Source: Fidelibacterota bacterium (GTDB taxonomy: Bacteria > Fidelibacterota > Marinisomatia > Marinisomatales > TCS55). Taken from it: a stretch of 8,553 nt of DNA. Below, one piece after another: positions 1 to 5,058 of this stretch. How positions within the stretch are numbered: the stretch's first letter is position 1; each line of letters begins with the position of its first letter. The stretch spans positions 1-8,553 of the forward strand of contig NZXJ01000001.1 in NCBI GenBank assembly GCA_002701945.1, given 5' to 3'. The translations under genes and the position numbers were made by a program. Under the pieces are notes generated by a model. That model saw only the letters and a list, made by a program, of their open reading frames with translations. It searched no databases and had not been told where the DNA came from.

Positions 1-129
1 AGCAACTAAAGCATATACTGCAATAAACAGAAATACTGGAACGGCACATACTATTACAACAAAAATAAATGTAAGACCAGGCCAAGATTCACTTGTTGGA
101 AGCCATGTAATTAACTGATCAACAATCAT
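1..129 (-). CDS. nuoH: NADH-quinone oxidoreductase subunit H, N-terminal fragment (3' end beyond window)
   Basis: Only the first 43 codons are inside the window; the gene continues past position 1. NuoH is the membrane subunit of complex I that forms much of the quinone chamber together with NuoB and NuoD. The visible peptide begins MIVDQLITWLP and then runs into a hydrophobic stretch (about residues 18-42, ending FIAVYALVA). This fits the first transmembrane helix of NuoH, just before the conserved ERK...QDR.GP segment expected outside the window. The ATG at 129-127 overlaps the nuoD stop codon as ATGA. An AGGAG Shine-Dalgarno site lies inside the end of nuoD (144-140), ten bases before the start. 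The identification rests on position after nuoD and the start of the hydrophobic pattern, because the diagnostic motifs are cut off. The direct D-to-H junction means nuoE, nuoF and nuoG are not in this part of the operon. Confidence 0.82.
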   Translation of the reverse strand, partial: MIVDQLITWLPTSESWPGLTFIFVVIVCAVPVFLFIAVYALVA

Positions 130-1247
130 CGGTCAATTTCTCCTAATACGATATCAAGACTTCCTAATATAGCAATGACATCAGAAAGCATCCATCCTCT
201 GGATATTTCATTTAGAACGCTCAGTGCTGTAAATGCTGGAGACCGCATCTTTAATCGGTAAGGTTGTGGAGAACCATCACTAATAATATAGTATGCTAAA
301 TCTCCTCTAGGACTTTCAGTCCTTTGATATATTGATCCTTTTGGAGGACGAATTTTTTTAGGAAGTGCCTGATGAACATCCCCATCTTGGGGTAAATCCT
401 TTAATGCCTGACGTAATATTTTAGCGCTTTCAGTCATTTCAAGCATGCGTACATAAAATCGATCCCAACAATCACCTGTAGTGCCAATAGTACCTTCTCC
501 AACAGGCACATCAAAATCAAAACGTTCATAGATTGAATAAGGTTCATCTTTGCGTAAATCCCATTTAACTCCAGACCCTCTTAGGTTAGGCCCTGAAACT
601 CCATAACTAATTGCAACTTCTGGAGGCAATACCCCAACATCTGCAGTTCTTTCTATGAATATCTTATTATAAGTTAATATTTCATTATATTCTTTTAATT
701 TTGGTTCAAAATAGTCTAAAAACCCATATACAGTTTCAACAAAGCCAACGGGAAGGTCATGCGAAACACCACCTACCCACATATAGTTATATAATAGTCG
801 CGCACCACATGTTAATTCAAAAATATCTAGTATACGCTCGCGATCTCTAAACATATAAAGGAAAGGAGTAAAAGCGCCTACATCAAGACCATAAACACCC
901 AGAGCAAGAAGGTGGCTAGCGATACGATTTAATTCAGCCATAATAACTCGAATATATTCAACACGATCTGGCACTTTAATTTCCATTAATTTTTCCATTG
1001 CTACAACATATCCAAAGTTATTATTCATGGATGCGATATAGTCACAACGATCAGTAAATGGAATTACTTGTTCATAAGTACAATTTTCGCAGTGTTTTTC
1101 AAAGCACCGATGTAAATATCCAATAACAGGTTCAATATTAGAAACAATTTCACCGTCTGTACTAATTTTAAGACGAAGAACTCCATGAGTACTCGGGTGT
1201 TGAGGCCCCATATTCAAAATCATTTGATCGCCTTTTACTATTCCCAT
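126..1247 (-). CDS. nuoD: NADH-quinone oxidoreductase subunit D (49 kDa subunit)
   Basis: This is the peripheral-arm subunit of complex I, related to [NiFe]-hydrogenase large subunits. With NuoB it forms the site where quinone is reduced next to cluster N2. The 373-residue protein is slightly short but complete. It contains GPQHPSTHGVLRL (14-26), GYLHR (43-47), TDRCDY (65-70), SGPNLRGSG (218-226), TESPRGDLAYY (310-320) and the C-terminal SDVIAILGSLDIVLGEIDR. By alignment with the Thermus subunit, H21 and Y70 are the quinone headgroup ligands (H38 and Y87 there). The start ATG is supported by AGGTGA (1260-1255) seven bases upstream. A second ATG at codon 9 has a weaker site. The gene overlaps nuoC by 10 bases and nuoH by an ATGA. 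One oddity is four cysteines (C48, C53, C56, C68) around the conserved HR..EK and DR.DY segments. Confidence 0.97.
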   Translation of the reverse strand: MGIVKGDQMILNMGPQHPSTHGVLRLKISTDGEIVSNIEPVIGYLHRCFEKHCENCTYEQVIPFTDRCDYIASMNNNFGYVVAMEKLMEIKVPDRVEYIRVIMAELNRIASHLLALGVYGLDVGAFTPFLYMFRDRERILDIFELTCGARLLYNYMWVGGVSHDLPVGFVETVYGFLDYFEPKLKEYNEILTYNKIFIERTADVGVLPPEVAISYGVSGPNLRGSGVKWDLRKDEPYSIYERFDFDVPVGEGTIGTTGDCWDRFYVRMLEMTESAKILRQALKDLPQDGDVHQALPKKIRPPKGSIYQRTESPRGDLAYYIISDGSPQPYRLKMRSPAFTALSVLNEISRGWMLSDVIAILGSLDIVLGEIDR

Positions 1248-1936
1248 CCTTCTTTCACCTTTGGGACTACTATACCATGGTATGTTTCCTGTACATCATA
1301 GTCTTTTCTTAATGGCCACCCTTCCCAATCCTCTGGGAGTAAAATCCTTGAAAGATCCCTATGTCCATCGAATTCAATTCCATACATATCATAGGTTTCC
1401 CTTTCAAACCAATCACCAATTCTCCATATTGATTCAACAGATGGCACTTTAGCATTATTTCGAGAACAAGTAATTCTTACTTCAATTGCATGGAGATGCG
1501 TCATGGAGTGTAAATTATATCTTACCTCAAGGTCAGATTCTTCACCTAAGTCGACTCCAGTTATACATTGTAATGAATCAAATAAGCAAGCCGGGTCATC
1601 ACGTAAATACTTTGCAATTGCCATCCAATTCTTAGGATGAATCTGGATATGTCCTTCTGAACATAAATCTTTATTAATATCTTCTGGAAACTGTTGGATA
1701 ATTAATTCAGCGATATTTTCATTAGAAGTTTTAATTTTTGCAGAATCTTGATTGGAATCTGATTCATCAGAACTTACCTCAGGTTTTTCTTTCGCAGCTT
1801 CTCTCTTTGCTTTTACAAGAGCTGCTTTAGCTTTTGAGCGAGTTACGCGATCCTCAATATTATTGATTGCATCCATATCTCCTTCAAGTGCTTTTTCAAC
1901 AGCTTCTTTTATCAGCTGTTCTAAATTATCTGTCAT
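1238..1936 (-). CDS. nuoC: NADH-quinone oxidoreductase subunit C with N-terminal extension
   Basis: This is the 30 kDa subunit of complex I, which packs against NuoD and NuoB in the connecting module and carries no cofactor. The family core occupies roughly residues 73-232. It shows VPSVESIW (164-171), the signature [18 protein letters not shown] (178-195), and [17 protein letters not shown] (197-213). The protein has 232 residues, longer than many stand-alone NuoC proteins. The surplus is an N-terminal block of about 70 residues: a charged, probably helical part (1-52, many K/E/A) followed by a Ser/Asp-rich linker (54-66). Its role is unknown. The ATG overlaps the nuoB stop as ATGA, so translation is probably coupled; only a weak GGAA lies upstream. 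The stop overlaps the beginning of nuoD by 10 bases. It is a separate gene, not a NuoCD fusion. Confidence 0.95.
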   Translation of the reverse strand: MTDNLEQLIKEAVEKALEGDMDAINNIEDRVTRSKAKAALVKAKREAAKEKPEVSSDESDSNQDSAKIKTSNENIAELIIQQFPEDINKDLCSEGHIQIHPKNWMAIAKYLRDDPACLFDSLQCITGVDLGEESDLEVRYNLHSMTHLHAIEVRITCSRNNAKVPSVESIWRIGDWFERETYDMYGIEFDGHRDLSRILLPEDWEGWPLRKDYDVQETYHGIVVPKVKEGWE

Positions 1937-2475
1937 GCAATTTTCCGAGTTAAAGGTCTATCGCTTTGGATCTTTTCCTGCAGCTTTAATAAACCTTCAA
2001 TTAATGCTTCTGGTCTTGGCGGGCATCCTGGTACATATACATCAACAGGCACTACCAAATCAACTCCTTTTAAGACATGATAACCATGTTGCCAATAAGG
2101 TCCTCCGCTAGTAGCGCAACTCCCCATGGAAATAACATACTTGGGATTTGCCATCTGTTCATAAAGTTTTTTTACTCTCAAAGCCATTTTTAAAGTGACT
2201 GTTCCAGCGACAATCATTACATCAGCTTGTCTTGGTGATGACCTAGGAAGCATTCCTATACGCATTAAGTCATGTCTACTAGCTGCAGTAGCCATCATTT
2301 CAATTGCACAGCATGCTAATCCAAATTGAAAGAACCAAGGAGACGTTGATCTTGCCCATCCTAACAACTTATCTAAGGACGCAACAACTACATTATCCTG
2401 GAATTTATTTTCAAATACTCCCAATGGTTTCTCCTTCCGTTTGCGAAGCTTTTTGGCGATATCTTCCTCTACCAT
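1933..2475 (-). CDS. nuoB: NADH-quinone oxidoreductase subunit B (N2 cluster subunit)
   Basis: NuoB carries the terminal [4Fe-4S] cluster N2, which passes electrons to quinone. Counted from the ATG at 2475, the ligand cysteines are visible as [11 protein letters not shown] (C55, C56), MGSCATSGG (C120) and [10 protein letters not shown] (C151), so the cluster site is intact. Length is 180 residues from that ATG. The start is uncertain. The ATG makes a 65-base overlap with nuoA and has only a poor ribosome site. A TTG at 2424-2422 is preceded at six bases by GGAAGGAG and would give a 163-residue protein beginning [13 protein letters not shown]. That form matches the usual family N-terminus, which begins shortly before the NVV.. 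segment. The extra 17 residues of the longer form are Lys/Arg/Glu-rich. The stop overlaps nuoC as ATGA. Confidence 0.96.
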   Translation of the reverse strand: MVEEDIAKKLRKRKEKPLGVFENKFQDNVVVASLDKLLGWARSTSPWFFQFGLACCAIEMMATAASRHDLMRIGMLPRSSPRQADVMIVAGTVTLKMALRVKKLYEQMANPKYVISMGSCATSGGPYWQHGYHVLKGVDLVVPVDVYVPGCPPRPEALIEGLLKLQEKIQSDRPLTRKIA

Positions 2476-2845
2476 ACTTCACATTATATTTTACCCAATC
2501 CAAATCACCTTTTTTCCAAACATATGCTAAACCTACAATCAAAATAAGTAGAAAAATTCCCATTTCTACAAATGCAACCATCCCCATTTCCTTAAAAACC
2601 ATAGCCCATGGGAATAGAAATACAACTTCAACATCAAATATGAGAAAAATAAGAGCAATTACATAAAAACGAATATTGAATTGTACCCAAGCAGATCCCT
2701 CAGGCTCTTCTCCACACTCATAATTATCAAGTTTATCCGGAGTCTTCTGACTTGGAGCTACTAAACTTGAAATTAATAGAGGAACATATACTAATACTAT
2801 TGCTAGCATAGCAAAAATCAAAACGGTTCCAAAATCTCGATACAT
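2411..2845 (-). CDS. nuoA: NADH-quinone oxidoreductase subunit A
   Basis: NuoA is a small membrane subunit of complex I with three transmembrane helices, near the quinone chamber. From the ATG at 2845 it has 144 residues. Helices are visible at about 8-30, 60-82 and 90-110. The conserved loop YECGEEP lies at 42-48, and the functionally important acidic pair at D71 and E73 in [12 protein letters not shown]. An in-frame GTG at 2872 would add nine residues (MLAKSHINI). I prefer the ATG because the best promoter match places transcription start downstream of that GTG. Neither start has a clear Shine-Dalgarno site. The C-terminus runs about 25 residues past the third helix as a basic tail ([16 protein letters not shown]), and its coding sequence overlaps the start of nuoB. 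It is the first gene of the operon. Confidence 0.95.
   Translation of the reverse strand: MYRDFGTVLIFAMLAIVLVYVPLLISSLVAPSQKTPDKLDNYECGEEPEGSAWVQFNIRFYVIALIFLIFDVEVVFLFPWAMVFKEMGMVAFVEMGIFLLILIVGLAYVWKKGDLDWVKYNVKYGRGRYRQKASQTEGETIGSI
2431..2438 (-). promoter_or_regulatory. Strong Shine-Dalgarno site implying a TTG start for nuoB
   Basis: On the minus strand the bases read GGAAGGAG, followed after six bases by TTG (2424-2422) in the nuoB frame. The upstream ATG at 2475 lacks such a site. This favours the shorter NuoB and reduces the nuoA/nuoB overlap from 65 to 14 bases. Confidence 0.6.
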
Positions 2846-2874
2846 TATATTTATATGACTTTTAGCAAGCACTG

Positions 2875-2904
2875 AATTTAGCAGAATGACTTTTCTCTAG
2901 TCAA
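2875..2904 (-). promoter_or_regulatory. Candidate sigma-70-like promoter of the nuo operon
   Basis: On the minus strand TTGACT (2904-2899, five of six matches to the -35 consensus) is separated by 18 bases from TAAATT (2880-2875, four of six matches to -10). Transcription would begin near 2868, leaving about 23 untranslated bases before the nuoA ATG at 2845. It would exclude the upstream GTG as a start. This is pattern matching by eye in AT-rich DNA. Confidence 0.45.
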
Positions 2905-2940
2905 GCCAAACTTCACTATTATTTTATATAAGCAAAGAAA

Positions 2941-2970
2941 TTGGCAACATTAATATCATTATCCTAAATT
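2941..2970 (+). promoter_or_regulatory. Candidate promoter of the proline dehydrogenase operon
   Basis: TTGGCA (2941-2946) and TAAATT (2965-2970) are 18 bases apart. The -10 match is weak. If real, transcription would start at about 2977, nearly on the ATG at 2979, and the transcript would be leaderless. The absence of a Shine-Dalgarno sequence before this ATG agrees with that. An alternative -10 (TATATA, 2925-2930) further upstream lacks a good -35. Confidence 0.3.
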
Positions 2971-2978
2971 ACTAGACG

Positions 2979-3878
2979 ATGTCTTGGATAAATAAAAGTA
3001 TCCTAACCCTAATTAGCATTCTACCAAAATGGATGATACATCCTTTTGCAAAAACCTACGTTGCTGGTGAAACAATTGAAAAAACAATTCAAGTAGTAAA
3101 AAATTTAAATAACCTTGGCTTTTCATGTACTCTTGATATTTTAGGAGAACATGTTCAATCTTCCACTATCGCAGAAAAAATCACAAAAGACTATTGTAAT
3201 CTTTACGATATAATCTCAGAAGAGAAATTAAATTGTAATATTTCAATTAAATTAACACATATTGGTCTTGAACTTGATAAAGACCTTGTTGAAACAAACT
3301 TTCAACAAATTTTACATCGTGCAGAATCATATAACAATTTTTTAAGAATAGATATGGAGAATTCTCCTTATACTCAAAAGACTATTGATCTATATCAAAA
3401 AAATATTTCCATTTATAAAAAATTAGGGATCGTATTACAGGCATACCTTAAGCGTTCACTTAAAGATGCCAAAGCATTAAATGCTCTAGATTTTAATACA
3501 AGAATTTGTAAAGGTATTTATAATGAACCTTCAAACATTGCTTTAAAAGATAGAAAACAAATACAGGATAATTTCTTTCTCATTACTAAACAAATCCTTT
3601 CAGGTGAAGGGTTTGCTGCAATTGCTACGCATGATATTCCGCTTATTGATCGAATTGAAACTTGGATCGAACAGAATAATATCCCAAATCATCGATTTGA
3701 ATTTCAGGTGTTATACGGAGTACCTATGGGCAATAGACTAAAACGGTTACTTAGTAAAGGCTATTCTGTAAGGCAGTATATTCCTTTTGGACCAGATTGG
3801 TTTGATTATTCATTGCGCCGATTAAAGGAAAATCCTAAGATTATATCATACGTTCTTACTAACTTGTTTAAACGATGA
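2979..3878 (+). CDS. Proline dehydrogenase (monofunctional, FAD-dependent)
   Basis: This enzyme oxidises L-proline to 1-pyrroline-5-carboxylate using FAD and passes electrons to the membrane quinone pool; it is the first step of proline catabolism. At 299 residues it matches stand-alone bacterial enzymes of the Bacillus PutB type, not the large bifunctional PutA. It shows a run of family motifs: TLDILGE (51-57), SIKLTHIGL (89-97), RIDME (123-127), QAYLKRS (154-160), RICKGIYNEP (175-184), ATHD (216-219), EFQVLYGV (241-248), VRQYIPFG (264-271) and YSLRRLKENP (277-286). The paired arginines of the last motif bind the proline carboxylate. The ATG is chosen because residues 8-31 match the usual N-terminus (ILPKWMI..FAKTYVAGE). 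There is no P5C dehydrogenase gene in the window. Its stop overlaps the next gene as ATGA. Confidence 0.95.
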   Translation: MSWINKSILTLISILPKWMIHPFAKTYVAGETIEKTIQVVKNLNNLGFSCTLDILGEHVQSSTIAEKITKDYCNLYDIISEEKLNCNISIKLTHIGLELDKDLVETNFQQILHRAESYNNFLRIDMENSPYTQKTIDLYQKNISIYKKLGIVLQAYLKRSLKDAKALNALDFNTRICKGIYNEPSNIALKDRKQIQDNFFLITKQILSGEGFAAIATHDIPLIDRIETWIEQNNIPNHRFEFQVLYGVPMGNRLKRLLSKGYSVRQYIPFGPDWFDYSLRRLKENPKIISYVLTNLFKR

Positions 3879-4270
3879 ATTCAGTAGATAATATCAAAGA
3901 AATTTTCTCAATGCAAACTATAGCAGTGGTTGGGATGAGTCCTAAACCAGAACGACCTAGTCATTACGTCTCTATGTATATGAAAGAACAAGGATATAAA
4001 ATTATTCCTGTTAATCCCGGTCATAATGAAATTGCTGGAATAAAATGTTATCCTTCTTTACAAGATATCGAGGAACCTGTAGATGTGGTAGATGTATTTC
4101 GTCGTTCAGAATATGTTGTACCAATTGCGAAGAGTGCAATTAGTATCAAAGCAAAAGCATTATGGCTTCAAGATGGAGTCATTAATAATGAAGCAGCAGA
4201 ATTAGCAAATAATTCAGGGTTAATTGTTGTTATGGATGATTGCATGCTTCGAAGACATCGACAACTATAA
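3875..4270 (+). CDS. CoA-binding Rossmann-fold protein (YccU/CoA_binding_2 family)
   Basis: This 131-residue single-domain protein has the family's nucleotide-binding pattern: TIAVVGMSPKPERPSHYV (15-32) with the phosphate-binding loop, KIIPVNPG (42-49), VDVVDVFRRSEYV (69-81), ALWLQDGV (95-102) and the C-terminal VVMDDCMLRRHRQL. These small proteins resemble the CoA-binding domain of succinyl-CoA synthetase alpha subunits and bind CoA. Their physiological role is poorly defined. C123 in the D-x-C-M motif is typical of the family. The start ATG overlaps the proline dehydrogenase stop as ATGA, and the stop overlaps the next start as TAATG. The three genes are therefore almost certainly translated together. 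A link to proline breakdown is suggested only by this arrangement. Confidence 0.9.
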   Translation: MNSVDNIKEIFSMQTIAVVGMSPKPERPSHYVSMYMKEQGYKIIPVNPGHNEIAGIKCYPSLQDIEEPVDVVDVFRRSEYVVPIAKSAISIKAKALWLQDGVINNEAAELANNSGLIVVMDDCMLRRHRQL

Positions 4271-4683
4271 TGGATTTAAAATTCAATTATTTTATCAAAT
4301 GCATAAAAAATTATGCAGTTTTTAAAGGAAGAGCTAGCAGGCCTGAGTTTTGGTATTTTATTTTATACTGGATTATTCTTTATGCATTCATAATTATAAT
4401 AGATAGAGCCATTGGGTATAATATTATAGATTTAAATGATTTACCATTTTCTGAATATATTCCTCTTGCAAATATCTATGGAGGAGTAGGCCCTTTAATC
4501 CTTTTTTATAGACCATTAACAATTATACCTAGCATTGCAGCTGCAAGTAGAAGACTACATGATATTAATATGACTGGAAAATGGAGTATGCTACTTATAA
4601 CTCCATTTGCCCCATTTATTATGTTGTTATTAATCAAAAAGGGAAATACTAAAAAAAATCAATATGGCAATCCGCCTTATTAA
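4270..4683 (+). CDS. DUF805 family membrane protein
   Basis: This small integral membrane protein of 137 residues is of unknown function. It shows the DUF805 hallmarks: an N-terminal YAVFKGRASRPEFWYF block (15-30), the central SIAAASRRLHDINMTGKW segment (88-105) and a C-terminal KKGNTKKNQYGNPPY tail. Hydrophobic helices lie at about 28-48, 72-92 and 106-122. The reading frame is open back to an ATG at 4240. I start at 4270, where the ATG forms TAATG with the preceding stop, because the family begins close to this point and the extra ten residues (MHASKTSTTI) would only read through the end of the upstream gene. The stop codon abuts that of the convergent MazG-like gene. Confidence 0.88.
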   Translation: MDLKFNYFIKCIKNYAVFKGRASRPEFWYFILYWIILYAFIIIIDRAIGYNIIDLNDLPFSEYIPLANIYGGVGPLILFYRPLTIIPSIAAASRRLHDINMTGKWSMLLITPFAPFIMLLLIKKGNTKKNQYGNPPY

Positions 4684-4995
4684 TTAATCATTATTAGAGG
4701 ATGGAGATCCTTTTACCATTCTTTTTTCATATTTTTCTAATACTTTATTAAGAGCTTCATCCAAATCTATTTCAAATACATTTGCTATAGTAATAATTGA
4801 GTATAAAACATCCCCTAATTCCATCTTAAGCTTATTATTATATTTAACAGGATGCTTGCCATAATTACTCATTTTTAGGATTTCTTTAGCAACTTCACCT
4901 AGTTCAGACATTGTATCTAAAACTCTATGTTCAATTGGAGAATTCAATTCATTTTTTTCACAAAATAATTTTACTTTTTTTTGAATGTCTTTCAT
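4684..4995 (-). CDS. MazG-like nucleotide pyrophosphohydrolase
   Basis: This 103-residue, all-alpha protein has the MazG-type magnesium-binding signature: E31-L-G-E34 in the first half and E59-L-G-D62 in the second (ELGEVAKEIL and KMELGDVLYSI). The family hydrolyses nucleoside triphosphates to monophosphates and pyrophosphate, often as housecleaning of abnormal nucleotides. The exact substrate cannot be read from sequence. The short single-domain form resembles stand-alone MazG-like proteins, not the two-domain E. coli MazG. The ATG has a very good ribosome site, AAGGAG, eight bases upstream. It lies 63 bases downstream of the large membrane fusion gene on the same strand and could be co-transcribed with it. 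Its 3' end abuts the DUF805 stop with no spacer. Confidence 0.87.
   Translation of the reverse strand: MKDIQKKVKLFCEKNELNSPIEHRVLDTMSELGEVAKEILKMSNYGKHPVKYNNKLKMELGDVLYSIITIANVFEIDLDEALNKVLEKYEKRMVKGSPSSNND
4698..4714 (+). terminator. Weak candidate terminator hairpin after the DUF805 gene
   Basis: Fifteen bases past the DUF805 stop, AGGAT (4698-4702) and ATCCT (4707-4711) can pair around the loop GGAG, followed by a short T run (4711-4714). It lies inside the 3' coding end of the MazG-like gene, which would be the only place for a terminator because the two stop codons abut. A five-pair stem and four T's are marginal. Confidence 0.22.
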
Positions 4996-5003
4996 TATTA
5001 GAT

Positions 5004-5009
5004 CTCCTT
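5004..5009 (-). promoter_or_regulatory. Ribosome binding site of the MazG-like gene
   Basis: AAGGAG on the minus strand lies eight bases before the ATG at 4995. It is one of the clearest Shine-Dalgarno sequences in the window and fixes the start of this gene. Confidence 0.75.
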
Positions 5010-5058
5010 AAAGGCTATCAAAAAGAATACTGCAAAAATATAGTTATTAGTATCAAAC

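Noticed and set aside
1261..1452. Plus-strand open frame of 63 codons
   Set aside because: It lies wholly within nuoC on the opposite strand, has no ribosome site or recognisable motif, and its codons mirror a strongly conserved gene.
1752..2111. Plus-strand open frame of 119 codons
   Set aside because: It is antisense to the nuoC start and nuoB. The Ser/Ala-rich product reflects the reverse complement of the charged NuoC extension.
2304..2666. Plus-strand open frame of 120 codons
   Set aside because: It is antisense to nuoB and nuoA, both unmistakable genes; no family pattern is seen.
4240..4269. Upstream ATG extension of the DUF805 protein
   Set aside because: The ten extra residues would overlap the conserved 3' end of the CoA-binding gene. 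The ATG at 4270 forms a TAATG junction and matches the family N-terminus.
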